This document shows positions 8,052-16,499 of a DNA stretch of 64,000 nt, piece by piece. Origin of the DNA: Promethearchaeota archaeon (GTDB taxonomy: Archaea; Asgardarchaeota; Lokiarchaeia; Sigyniarchaeales; SOKP01). Numbering within the stretch: the stretch's first letter is position 1; the number at the start of each line of letters is the position of its first letter. The stretch covers positions 1 to 64,000 of the forward strand of contig RDOE01000001.1 in the NCBI GenBank assembly GCA_011364975.1. Reading direction: 5' to 3'. Position numbers and translations under genes: made by a program. The notes beneath the pieces were generated by a model. The model worked only from the letters and a program-made list of their open reading frames with translations. It ran no database searches and was not told the origin of the DNA.

Positions 8052-9254
8052 TCATAATCTTAGTACAATCTCATTATGAGCTTTAAGCATATCTTGCATA
8101 ATAAGCTCCATAGCATCTTTAATATCAGGAACATTTTCAGGAATACTTCTTTTTGCATTAACACTTGCCATTAAAACTTCATTTAAACCCCTTAAAATCA
8201 TATCAGGGGAATACCAAGGCTTTTTTGAGGCCCACCATTGTTGACAGGAGTGAATTCCTCTATCTAATAGATTACGAGCATTGTCGAATATCTTTTTTCT
8301 CTCTTTATCCATTGCTTCACGATATTTAGAAGACAAATGGATGAGAGTCAATGCGTACATCAAAAAGCGATGTTGCTCAACATGAATATTATTGCTTGGA
8401 TCGAACCATAATGGAAAGGGAACTTCATGGGCAAGATCATAGGGTAAAGTAGACCAGCTAGATGCTCTGGGGTTTTGAGACTCTTTAAGAGGAAATTTGT
8501 TTATAATTTCTGAAACAGTACACAATTTAATATCATCCCTTTGTGAAAGCGCATTGAATAAGGGAACTAAAAAATCAGTAATCGCATGCTTAACATGATG
8601 CCCAAATGTTTCTCCATCCATCGCAAGGATGACATAGTAATCTTCAGAGGTACATTTATAGTATAATCGACTAATGAATGCATCAACGTTATTGATTTTA
8701 TTAAACGCACAATCATTTGAAATAAAATCATCCCGAAAAATTAGTTTTAACCCATTTGAATGATTGGAGATAAAATTAGTTGGAAAAGTTGGAAGAGTAT
8801 TTGCAATTCCGCTCAAAATTATCCATTCAAATCCCTTCTCTCTTACACAAGTCAATACTTCTTCTGATATTGCCATTTCTGGGGGGAAAAAACCTTTAGG
8901 TTGATAGGATTTTCCAAAAAAGTGGCGGTTGGTTTCATTATTTAAAATTATTTGCCGTTTAATTTCTGGTTCAGGTATTAAAGGTAATAAAGGATGGAAT
9001 TTTGCAGATCCAGTGAATTCAATTTGTCCTTCTGATGCAAGACTAGTAATTGATTGAATTAAGTCATCATAACCAAAGTCATGGAGTTGTTCTGTCAAGG
9101 TGCCATTAATATTCAGTGTAATTTTGGCGAGTGGATAGTTTTTAAGCGCTTCAATAATTGGGTAATATGATTCGTGTGCGATTTGTCTTATTACGGGAGG
9201 TATTTGAACTGGTGGCTGATAAATATGAAATAAGAATGCGAAATGAACAACCAT
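8052..9254 (-). CDS. glycoside hydrolase family 57 protein
   Basis: A 400-residue (beta/alpha)7-barrel type enzyme acting on alpha-glucans. GH57 signatures are present: HIYQPP at residues 10-15, GSAKFHPLLPL (about 82-92), FFPPEMAIS with the predicted nucleophile Glu126, and MDGETFGHH with the predicted acid Asp213. The family includes amylases, branching enzymes and 4-alpha-glucanotransferases; which activity applies is not clear. There is no signal peptide, so it is probably intracellular, perhaps in storage glucan turnover. It stands alone, 62 bp from aroD. Confidence 0.9.
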   Translation of the reverse strand: MVVHFAFLFHIYQPPVQIPPVIRQIAHESYYPIIEALKNYPLAKITLNINGTLTEQLHDFGYDDLIQSITSLASEGQIEFTGSAKFHPLLPLIPEPEIKRQIILNNETNRHFFGKSYQPKGFFPPEMAISEEVLTCVREKGFEWIILSGIANTLPTFPTNFISNHSNGLKLIFRDDFISNDCAFNKINNVDAFISRLYYKCTSEDYYVILAMDGETFGHHVKHAITDFLVPLFNALSQRDDIKLCTVSEIINKFPLKESQNPRASSWSTLPYDLAHEVPFPLWFDPSNNIHVEQHRFLMYALTLIHLSSKYREAMDKERKKIFDNARNLLDRGIHSCQQWWASKKPWYSPDMILRGLNEVLMASVNAKRSIPENVPDIKDAMELIMQDMLKAHNEIVLRL

Positions 9255-9316
9255 ATATTCAAATACAAATATTAGATATTTAATTTTAAGTTTCTATAAA
9301 AAATTATACAAGAAAC

Positions 9317-10066
9317 TTATTTGGTTAGTAATATTTTATATAGATTTTGCAGCGTATCAATGTTAATTTGTCCCGGAGCGGTTTTTTCCCCTAAGGAGGC
9401 ATATGTCATGATTGAACCTACTCTAATGCAAAATACTCTAGAGAGCATCCCTAAATCTCCCATACAAAAAGAGATAACTTTTTTATAATCTTGTGAAAGT
9501 TCTTTACAAAGAGCTAATGGAACTAAATTATCTTCAATATTTTGTGCAGTAAAAATAATCTTGTATACACTTTTGCTTAAGATATCGAGTTCATCAAGTT
9601 TATTCGTTACTATTTTATCCTCAAATCTTAATATAATTTCTTTAGCTTGTTCAAGGTTAAGAGTTGAATCAAAATTATGGTAAGAAAATATTAAATTCAC
9701 TTTTTCCATATAACATAAATTTATTATATCGCTAAGCAATTCGGTATTAGAATTCATTTCTATGTCAAAAAAATCCGGTCGTTGTTCGATTAATAGTTTT
9801 AGTATTTTAAATCTCAAATTATCATCAATCTTAATTTTTCCACCTTCAGATTCATGTCTAAATGTAAAAATGCAATAGGCATTTCTCTGAATGAAATTTT
9901 TTATCTGCTCAAGAAAGTTATTAGTAAGATCATTTACATTAGGAATATAATCGAACCTAAATTCGATAAATTCAGGATCATAGTCTAAAGCATTATTTAT
10001 CCTAGATTTAATTTCTTCTAAATTGTAAGAGTTAATTGGAAGAGCAATACAAATTTTATTGTTCAT
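9317..10066 (-). CDS. aroD: 3-dehydroquinate dehydratase, type I
   Basis: A 249-residue class I dehydroquinase, step 3 of the shikimate pathway, which removes water through a Schiff base. EFRFDY (35-40) and the substrate-binding stretch TFRHESEGGK are present. The catalytic His130 is in SYHNF and the Schiff-base Lys169 in VYKIIFTA. The C-terminal SLGEKTAPGQI loop is also typical. It lies between GH57 and adenylate kinase with no other aromatic amino acid genes nearby. Confidence 0.92.
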   Translation of the reverse strand: MNNKICIALPINSYNLEEIKSRINNALDYDPEFIEFRFDYIPNVNDLTNNFLEQIKNFIQRNAYCIFTFRHESEGGKIKIDDNLRFKILKLLIEQRPDFFDIEMNSNTELLSDIINLCYMEKVNLIFSYHNFDSTLNLEQAKEIILRFEDKIVTNKLDELDILSKSVYKIIFTAQNIEDNLVPLALCKELSQDYKKVISFCMGDLGMLSRVFCIRVGSIMTYASLGEKTAPGQINIDTLQNLYKILLTK

Positions 10067-10099
10067 AATATTCTAAATAGAAAAATAAGAAAAATAAGT

Positions 10100-10738
10100 T
10101 TATATTTCTAATACTTTTTTCACTTCTTGTTCAGTTAATTTATTTTCATAATTAACTTCTTTTACTTTTCCTTTCTTTCGATAGAATTCAAGAATTGGAT
10201 TAGCATTTTCCTTATAAACATTAAGCCTATTTCTTAGAGTTTCTTCATTATCATCGCTTCTTTGTTCAAATTTTATTGATGCTCCACACTCGTCACAAAC
10301 TCCTTCGATTTTTGGTTTCATGAAGTATTTATTATAAATTTCTCCACAATCAGGGCATGAATATCTTCCCAGTATTCTTTTAATGATTATATCTTCATCT
10401 ACTTTTAATAAGACTACATAATCAATTTTAGTGATATTATTGAGTGCCTCCGCTTGAGTGTATGTTCTTGGAAAACCATCTAATACAAATCCGTGTTTTT
10501 TTACATCTTTTTTTTTTAATCTATCTTTTATCATATCGATTACTACATCATCTGGTACTAATTCTCCTTTATCCATATACTTTTTAGCTTTTAAACCCAG
10601 AGGAGTTTCTCCTTTTAAATTTTCCCTTAAAATATCACCCGTGCTAATATGGATAATTTCAGGTAATACATCTCTGATTTGGGCTGAGAAAGTGCCTTTA
10701 CCAGCTCCAGGTGGACCAAACAGTATGATTTTTTTCAT
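10100..10738 (-). CDS. adk: adenylate kinase (zinc-lid bacterial/eukaryotic type)
   Basis: A 212-residue enzyme catalysing ATP + AMP = 2 ADP. It has the P-loop GPPGAGKG (8-15), the AMP-binding STGDILR, DGFPRT and a lid with CPDCG...CDECG, a four-cysteine zinc site. In many archaea a different trimeric adk sits next to secY in the ribosomal operon. Here a monomeric type stands apart, about 8 kb from secY. Confidence 0.95.
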   Translation of the reverse strand: MKKIILFGPPGAGKGTFSAQIRDVLPEIIHISTGDILRENLKGETPLGLKAKKYMDKGELVPDDVVIDMIKDRLKKKDVKKHGFVLDGFPRTYTQAEALNNITKIDYVVLLKVDEDIIIKRILGRYSCPDCGEIYNKYFMKPKIEGVCDECGASIKFEQRSDDNEETLRNRLNVYKENANPILEFYRKKGKVKEVNYENKLTEQEVKKVLEI

Positions 10739-10828
10739 AGTTTATATCTATTTTATTTTCATTAAAATAAAGTTGAATGATTTAAATTAATATGAAGTTT
10801 TATGTATAATAAACTTTTAAATCAATTA

Positions 10829-11677
10829 TTAAGTTTGACCTCCTCCATAAAGAAAGAAGTCAGAAATCAGTTTAGCACCTGGAACAACAGAATATTTTCC
10901 GAGGTCGTTTATACCATTTTCAATAAGTACTTCATCATCGATGAAAAAATTTCCTGTACATTCCTTACTTGGTTGAGTGATAATATAATACGCGGCATCC
11001 GCAACAATTTCTGGTATTCTTGAGTGCTTAACAGCAGTTTGTCCTCCCAATAAGTTTTTAACTGCAGCAGTGGCTATTGCGGTTCTTGGCCAAAGAGCAT
11101 TAACCGCAATATTATCTTTCTTGAATTCTTCTGCCATTCCGAGAACACACATACTCATTCCATATTTTGACATGGTATAAGCTACATGGTGAGCAAACCA
11201 TTTTGAATCCAAATTTAACGGGGGTGAAAGGTTCAATATATGGGGATTTTCTGCTTTTTTCAGATGAGGAATACAAAGTTTTGAGCATAAAAACGTTCCA
11301 CGAACATTAACTGAAAACATCAAATCAAATTTTTTCATTGAGGTCTCTAAAGTCGGAGTTAAGCTTATAGCACTTGCGTCATTTATTAGTATATCGATAC
11401 TACCGAACTCATTAACGGTTGCATCAACTGCAGCTTGAACTTGTTCTTCAAACCGTATATCTGCTATACAGGCAATTCCCCTTCCACCTACTTCCTGGAT
11501 TTCATCTACAGCAGTATACACAGTTCCAGGGAGGTTAGGATGTGGTTCTTTTGTTTTTGCTACAACAGCAATATTTGCTCCTTCTTTTGCAGCTCTTATT
11601 GCAATTGCTTTTCCTATACCTCTTGAAGCGCCGGTAATAAAAAGTGTTTTATTTTTAAGACTTATCAATTTAATCAA
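10829..11677 (-). CDS. short-chain dehydrogenase/reductase, HSDL2-like
   Basis: A 282-residue NAD(P)-dependent oxidoreductase. It has the Rossmann motif TGASRGIG (15-22) and NDAS in place of NNAG (99-102). The catalytic Ser151, Tyr167 and Lys171 lie in NLSPP and YTMSK. The KTKEPHPNLPGTVYTAVDEI stretch is characteristic of the HSDL2-like subgroup (SDR13C). The natural substrate is not known; lipid or steroid-like carbonyls have been proposed for relatives. Confidence 0.88.
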   Translation of the reverse strand: MIKLISLKNKTLFITGASRGIGKAIAIRAAKEGANIAVVAKTKEPHPNLPGTVYTAVDEIQEVGGRGIACIADIRFEEQVQAAVDATVNEFGSIDILINDASAISLTPTLETSMKKFDLMFSVNVRGTFLCSKLCIPHLKKAENPHILNLSPPLNLDSKWFAHHVAYTMSKYGMSMCVLGMAEEFKKDNIAVNALWPRTAIATAAVKNLLGGQTAVKHSRIPEIVADAAYYIITQPSKECTGNFFIDDEVLIENGINDLGKYSVVPGAKLISDFFLYGGGQT

Positions 11678-11799
11678 CTTTTTTATAATTTGAATTTGTG
11701 TATTTCTAATATGTTGTATTTCAATTATTCCTGATGGTAAATATGATTTATATTTATATTTTAAAAGGGAAATTATAAAATTTTTATATATAGTCTTTA

Positions 11800-12387
11800 T
11801 TATCTACTAAGGACTGAAAATTCAATATTTTTAATCAGGAATTCAATCTTATTTTTTTCTATTAAAGAAAGAAGCTTGGATATTGTACTTTTTAGTGATT
11901 TTCCATAATAACTATTCCCTAAAAAAGTATTTGATTTACCTATTACTTTTAATAATTCGTACTTACTTCCTAAATGAAGATATATAGATATATCATTGAT
12001 AATCAAATAGGGGGTGGGATTTTTAGAATAAATTGCTAACATATTGGAGGTTTTCTTATAATTATAGCATATATGTTCAAAAAGTTCTCGTTTATTTGTT
12101 GCATTCAATCTCGGTGGAATAATTTCTGTTTTATTATTTATATTAACGCAAAGAAGACTTTTAGAATAATAGTCTTGAATACGCCCTCCAATCTTAATAT
12201 CATTGATAAGTTTAAAATTTGGTCCAAACTCTAAAATAGTGATTTCTTTTGGATTTATATTTTTAGATTCTAAGAGGTATTTAACGAAATTTGCTGTAAA
12301 TTGTGTTTTTCCTGTATTAGTTTCTCCATACACTAGAAAATGATGGCCAATTATGTTTATATAATCTAAATCTTTAAAGATGTTCAT
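11800..12387 (-). CDS. P-loop NTPase of unknown role
   Basis: A 195-residue protein with Walker A GETNTGKTQFT (about residues 21-31) and a likely Walker B YLIINDIS (about 125-132). No GTPase NKxD motif is seen, so an ATPase is more likely. It is close to the ThiW-like gene (27 bp) on the same strand, but it lacks the Q-loop and signature of an ABC protein. I cannot assign a function. Confidence 0.6.
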   Translation of the reverse strand: MNIFKDLDYINIIGHHFLVYGETNTGKTQFTANFVKYLLESKNINPKEITILEFGPNFKLINDIKIGGRIQDYYSKSLLCVNINNKTEIIPPRLNATNKRELFEHICYNYKKTSNMLAIYSKNPTPYLIINDISIYLHLGSKYELLKVIGKSNTFLGNSYYGKSLKSTISKLLSLIEKNKIEFLIKNIEFSVLSR

Positions 12388-12414
12388 AGAAATTAAATAA
12401 AAAATTGTTTTAAT

Positions 12415-12957
12415 TTAATAAAAATTTTCCCACGAATAACCTGCTTTCTTTAGTACAATTAAGAGTATAAATCCTAGAATACTTCCAACAATGGAGCTTA
12501 AAGAGAACAACCACCAATATGTAATCAGACCACTAATTACAGAACTTCCTATGGGTAGAACTAAGTATCCAATAGTACCTCCAATGAAAACTGTGCCTAC
12601 CGGTTCAAACAAAGCCGCATAATTTGTATATTTAGGATACTTCTTTTTGAAAAAATATGCTACAATTCCCACAACGATAGCACCAGAAATACCCCCATGA
12701 AAAGCATGGATCGTGCCTATAGCAAGTGAAAACCGTATTATAGCAATGCTTAATGCTGTAATGCAAGAAAACACAAGTCCGATTAATACACCGGTTATAG
12801 CATTTATTAAATGGGCAAATGGATTGATTTTTGTACCAAATATTTCATAATAAGCAAAAGGATTGAGAGCACTTAAAACAACTCCAAGAGCTACAAAAAT
12901 AGCAGTTGTTGCTATCTTTAAAGTTAATTTAGTATCTATTTCACTCACGATAATCAA
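12415..12957 (-). CDS. thiW: ECF transporter S component, ThiW-like
   Basis: A 180-residue protein with 5-6 membrane helices. It resembles the ThiW group of substrate-binding S components for a thiamine precursor (FVALGVVLSALNPFAYYEIFG, then INAITGVLIGL and HGGISGAIVVG). The ORF can start at TTG 12957, but GTTGAT there looks like a ribosome-binding site for GTG 12948. No TPP riboswitch core is visible upstream. The energising EcfA/T genes are not in this window. Confidence 0.7.
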   Translation of the reverse strand: MIIVSEIDTKLTLKIATTAIFVALGVVLSALNPFAYYEIFGTKINPFAHLINAITGVLIGLVFSCITALSIAIIRFSLAIGTIHAFHGGISGAIVVGIVAYFFKKKYPKYTNYAALFEPVGTVFIGGTIGYLVLPIGSSVISGLITYWWLFSLSSIVGSILGFILLIVLKKAGYSWENFY

Positions 12958-13130
12958 CTTTTTATTTAGGATTTAAAACGACTACTTTCAAGGTAATTGT
13001 TTGTTATCTGAAAATTAATTATCTTTAAAATTTAAACGTTATTTAAATATCTATAATAAAGCATGACTTGAAAAAAATTAGACTTGCTTAATTTTAAGCT
13101 TTGAATTAATTAAATATATTAAGAATTATC

Positions 13131-13805
13131 ATGAAAATAGGAAATACAATTATAAATCCAACTAAAATTATATGTATTGGTACTAATTATATGGATCATA
13201 TTAATGAAACTAAATTACCTGTACCAAAAGAGCCAGTGTTATTTCCTAAAACCCTTAATTCTTTAATTGGTGATGGAGAGAAAATCATTTATCCCAATTG
13301 GTTATATAATGATAGAAAGAATAATCGAATAGATTATGAAGTCGAATTAGCTTTTATTATTAAAGATAAATGTAAATATGTATCTTTAGAAGATGCTTAT
13401 AACCATATTCTGGGGTACACCGTTTTTAATGATATAACTGCTCGAAAGATGCAAATCAATGATATATTTTCTAAATTGCCATGGTTTCGCTCGAAATCTT
13501 TCGATTCATTCGCACCAATAGGTCCGAGAGTCGTTAAGGATAATGAAATAGGGGACCCCCATAATTTGGAAATAGAATTAAAACTTAATGGAGAAATAAA
13601 ACAGTCATCTAATACAAAACATTTATTATTTAAGATTCCTGAGCTTATTGAGTATATATCAAGATTTTTTACCTTAGAATCAGGTGATATCATTGCTACT
13701 GGAACTCCAAGTGGGATTGGCCCAATCAAACCCGGAGATTTAATTGAAGCTTACATTGAAAAAATTGGAGTTTTAAGAAATACTGTGGTACTAGAAGAGA
13801 GGTGA
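13131..13805 (+). CDS. fumarylacetoacetate hydrolase (FAH) fold protein, copy 1
   Basis: A 224-residue enzyme of the FAH family (acylpyruvate hydrolase / oxaloacetate tautomerase group). These bind Mg/Mn through Glu-Glu-Asp: EVELAFII supplies the glutamates and VFNDITARKMQ the aspartate. TGTPSGIGPIKPGD is the C-terminal signature. The exact substrate is unclear because the family includes acylpyruvases, decarboxylases and tautomerases. A close paralogue follows after 9 bp, so this is a tandem duplication. Confidence 0.88.
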   Translation: MKIGNTIINPTKIICIGTNYMDHINETKLPVPKEPVLFPKTLNSLIGDGEKIIYPNWLYNDRKNNRIDYEVELAFIIKDKCKYVSLEDAYNHILGYTVFNDITARKMQINDIFSKLPWFRSKSFDSFAPIGPRVVKDNEIGDPHNLEIELKLNGEIKQSSNTKHLLFKIPELIEYISRFFTLESGDIIATGTPSGIGPIKPGDLIEAYIEKIGVLRNTVVLEER

Positions 13806-13814
13806 TAGGATTTT

Positions 13815-14486
13815 ATGAAGATTGGTAATAAGAAAATTGAGCCAACTAAAATTATTTGTTTAGGAAGAAATTACCTTGATCACATAAAAGAAACTAATGC
13901 CCCCATACCAACAGAGCCGGTATTTTTCGCTAAAACGATAAACACATTAGTGACAAATAATGAGCCAATAATTTATCCTAAAGTATTGTATGAAGATGAG
14001 AATTATAATCAAGTGGATCATGAAGTAGAACTAGCATTTATAATATTTCAAACATGTAAAAATGTCAAAGCAGAAATCACATTCGATTATATATTGGGAT
14101 ACACCATTTTCCTTGATATTACGGCAAGAAATATGCAAGTTAGTGATAGAAATATCAAATTACCATGGTATAGAAGTAAAAATTTTGATACATTTGGTCC
14201 CATCGGTCCAAAAATAGTTCCTTGTAGTGAGATTAAAGACCCTCACAATCTTAATATACAATTAAAAGTCAATGGCGAAATCCGACAAAGATCTAATACA
14301 AAACATATGCTTTTTAAAATACCCCAAATTCTGGAATACGTTTCAAAATTTGTAACATTGATGCGTGGTGATATTATAGCCACAGGAACTCCTAGCGGAA
14401 TTAGCCCTGTTAAGCCAGGGGATGTTTTAGAAGCCTCAATTGAAGGCATAGGTACAATTACTCATGAAATAATTTTAGAACAATAA
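13815..14486 (+). CDS. fumarylacetoacetate hydrolase (FAH) fold protein, copy 2
   Basis: A 223-residue paralogue of the preceding gene with the same metal-site motifs (EVELAFII, FLDITARNMQ) and TGTPSGISPVKPGD. GAGGTGATAG at the end of copy 1 serves as ribosome-binding site. The two could form a heteromer or differ in substrate; identity by eye is high, roughly half or more. Confidence 0.88.
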   Translation: MKIGNKKIEPTKIICLGRNYLDHIKETNAPIPTEPVFFAKTINTLVTNNEPIIYPKVLYEDENYNQVDHEVELAFIIFQTCKNVKAEITFDYILGYTIFLDITARNMQVSDRNIKLPWYRSKNFDTFGPIGPKIVPCSEIKDPHNLNIQLKVNGEIRQRSNTKHMLFKIPQILEYVSKFVTLMRGDIIATGTPSGISPVKPGDVLEASIEGIGTITHEIILEQ

Positions 14487-14570
14487 ATGATTTTTCTCTT
14501 TAAGGATTCGAATTAGATAATTAATTCTAAATACTAATATTTTTCTATTCAATTTAATATAAATCATTCA

Positions 14571-14774
14571 ATGTCTGAAGAATTCAATGAAGTAATAAAG
14601 CAAGAACTATTCAAATTAATTTCTACTCCAGGAATCGAAATTGAGAATATTCCAGAGATCATAAATAGTAAATACAATACTAATTTTAGTTATGAAAGAA
14701 TCTACAATTTCTTATCAGATGAATATTTAAAACATAATCTGGATCATGGCCGTAGATTATGTTGTAGATTTTAA
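14571..14774 (+). CDS. small hypothetical protein
   Basis: A 67-residue soluble, mostly helical protein (ELFKLISTPGIEIENIPEIINSKYNTNFSYERIYNFL), resembling a small helical domain that could bind DNA or protein. It ends with a basic, cysteine-containing tail. An A/T-rich promoter-like stretch (TTTAATATAAATC) lies about 20 bp upstream of the ATG, suggesting a near-leaderless transcript. No family recognised. Confidence 0.45.
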   Translation: MSEEFNEVIKQELFKLISTPGIEIENIPEIINSKYNTNFSYERIYNFLSDEYLKHNLDHGRRLCCRF

Positions 14775-14790
14775 GATGGAAAATTTTTAG

Positions 14791-15636
14791 TTATAATAAT
14801 AAAAATTGCTGGAGAAAAAACATATCCAGATTTAAATCATTTAGTAATTTCTTGTTGTTTAATATGTATGAATAAATCTTCTCATCACTAAAGTATTTAT
14901 AGCATAAGTTTTTTCCCTTGACCTCTTTGAATGTTTTGATAATTCCTCTCAATATTGCTTTTAAGTATTTAATTACTAAATCTTTATCACATTTAATAAC
15001 ATTTATATCAACTATGTTTATCCATGATTCTTTTGAGAATGTTATGTCTTTTAGATCTTTTTGATCTTTACATTCTGCCTGATTTTTAATATTATTATGC
15101 TCTTTTTCGATACGATCGAGTATTTCATTTTTAGATTTACTATACATTTTATTATCAATGATATTTCTAAGCATGATGAATATTTGCTGAAATACCCCTA
15201 AGATATCAAAAAAGTCAGCAACCTCTGTTATTGATTCTACTTCTTCCCATTGGCTATAATAATCTTCTAATACTTTTAAGAAAGGGACATATACATTTAA
15301 ATTACCATCCCAAGATTTACCTTTCTTTTCCCAAAGCATTTTATATTCTCTAATAAAGGATTCCTTTATAACATTTAATCTCCCCAATAATAATTCTGTT
15401 TTAACATTTTTCTTGTCGGCTGCAACAAAAAGTAAATTATATCCTGGTTCTAAAATATAAATCCATCTTAAACCGCCCATTTCTATAGATTCTAAGGATT
15501 GTTGAAATTCTGCCATAGAAAAATGATAAAATGCTGTTAAAAATCCAGAAACAATATTTTCATCCGCATCTGTTTTTAAAAATGATTTATACAATATTTT
15601 TGTTCCAGAATCACTTTCTAAAACCCAGATATTCAT
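14791..15636 (-). CDS. longin-like domain protein with helical C-terminus
   Basis: A 281-residue protein. The N-terminal 110 residues (IWVLESDSGTKILYKSF..., GFLTAFYHFSMAEFQQ..., GLRWIYILEPGYNLLFVAAD) follow the beta-beta-alpha-beta-beta-beta pattern of longin/roadblock-like domains, which are common in Asgard genomes and in eukaryotic GTPase regulators. The rest is charged and helical. A role in small-GTPase regulation is an inference from fold-like similarity only. The gene is divergent from the rpl11 operon. Confidence 0.6.
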   Translation of the reverse strand: MNIWVLESDSGTKILYKSFLKTDADENIVSGFLTAFYHFSMAEFQQSLESIEMGGLRWIYILEPGYNLLFVAADKKNVKTELLLGRLNVIKESFIREYKMLWEKKGKSWDGNLNVYVPFLKVLEDYYSQWEEVESITEVADFFDILGVFQQIFIMLRNIIDNKMYSKSKNEILDRIEKEHNNIKNQAECKDQKDLKDITFSKESWINIVDINVIKCDKDLVIKYLKAILRGIIKTFKEVKGKNLCYKYFSDEKIYSYILNNKKLLNDLNLDMFFLQQFLLL

Positions 15637-15812
15637 TATTATTACACAAAATTAGTGATTATAAGATTAAATCAATATACCTCAATAACGCTTACGTTTT
15701 TCTTAGTTCAAATAATAATATGTTCATTAAGTTAAATATATACCCAACCTATCTAGGAATTTAATTAATAAAATTTTTTAATCTTTTTTCATTTTGATTA
15801 AATACTAAGTTC

Positions 15813-15938
15813 AAAATATATTCTTCTAAAGGACTTAGGACGCAAATTTAAGCGGCCTCGATATAATATAGATATCGAAACCAAGAAAATTTTATTGCTT
15901 TTCTTAATTTCGCGTTCTTTAGCCTTAGAATATATTTT
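15813..15938 (+). ncRNA. structured leader or small RNA upstream of rpl11
   Basis: Within the 335-bp gap before rpl11, AAAATATATTCT (15813-15824) pairs perfectly with AGAATATATTTT (15927-15938). Inside it, ACGCAAATTTAAG (from 15840) partly pairs with CTTAATTTCGCGT (15903-15915), and TCGATAT/ATATCGA (15858-15864/15872-15878) forms a terminal hairpin. This is a roughly 126-nt nested hairpin ending 34 nt before the rpl11 start. It could be a 5' leader bound by a ribosomal protein, as L1 does in some archaea, or a processed RNA. I recognise no family. Confidence 0.45.
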
Positions 15939-15971
15939 CAATTAGAAAAAAAGATAACTCGGTGAAAATAT

Positions 15972-16497
15972 GTGAGTGAAAGAGGAAAAGTCGTTGTAAA
16001 GGCTCTCGTCACTGGTGGAAGCGCTTCTGGTGGTCCACCTATAGGACCTGCTGTCGGCCCTACTGGCATAAACGAAAACTAATTCGGTTTTCGATGTAAA
16101 TATTAAAGATGTGGTCGATGAGGTCAACAAGAAGACAATGATGTTCAAAGGATTAACAGTTCCTGTGAGGATAGAATGCGATACAGAAACTAAGAAGTTT
16201 GAGATATTCGTAGAAACTCCCAGCACAGCATCTTTACTGCTAAAGGAAATGGGTGCTGAAAAGGGAAGCGAAAGTGCAGCAGAGAAAAAGATTGGTAATC
16301 TTACTTTAAAGCAGATAATAGAGGTGACAAGGTCAAAAAAGGACAAATTCTTAGATAGAACATTTAAGAATGCAATTAAGACCGTATTAGGGACTGCTTT
16401 ATCCATCGGAGCTACGGTAGAAGGAGAGAATCCAAAACTTATTCAAAAGAGAATAGATGAAGGGCAATATAATGAACTATTAAATGAGGAGATGTAA
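15972..16497 (+). CDS. rpl11: ribosomal protein L11 (uL11), split by a 28-nt BHB intron
   Basis: The coding sequence is join(15972..16071,16100..16497), 165 residues, the usual archaeal length. It starts at GTG with GGTGAAAA upstream. Exon 1 gives SERGKVVVKALVTGG..GGPPIGPAVGPTGI, then N is formed across the junction. Exon 2 gives IKDVVDEVNKKT and the rest of L11. Unspliced, the frame hits TAA at 16080 and shifts by one. Removing the intron gives GINIKDVVDEVN, which aligns without gaps to the archaeal pattern GVNVMQVVKEIN. L11 builds the GTPase-associated centre with 23S rRNA. It is first in the stalk operon with L1, L10 and L12. Confidence 0.9.
16072..16099 (+). other. predicted bulge-helix-bulge intron in rpl11 mRNA
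   Basis: The 4-bp helix GCAU (16066-16069)/AUGU (16094-16097, one G-U pair) is flanked by two 3-nt bulges, AAA 16070-16072 and AAA 16098-16100. The inner 7-bp stem is CGAAAAC/GUUUUCG (16073-16079/16087-16093). A weak outer helix continues with G-U, U-A, mismatch, A-U, U-A. This is the substrate shape of the archaeal tRNA splicing endonuclease. Cutting after the second bulge base on each side removes 28 nt and restores the L11 frame exactly. Confidence 0.85.
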
Positions 16498-16499
16498 AA

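Noticed and set aside
12958..13130. TPP riboswitch upstream of the ThiW-like gene
   Set aside because: The conserved CTGAGA and ACC..GAT..GGGA elements are not present on either strand.
16072..16099. A programmed frameshift or ribosomal bypass in rpl11
   Set aside because: Reading through by a simple shift leaves about eight extra residues with no counterpart in L11, while removal of 28 nt gives an ungapped protein and the structure is a regular BHB. A 22-nt bypass at the hairpin also restores the frame but leaves two extra residues.
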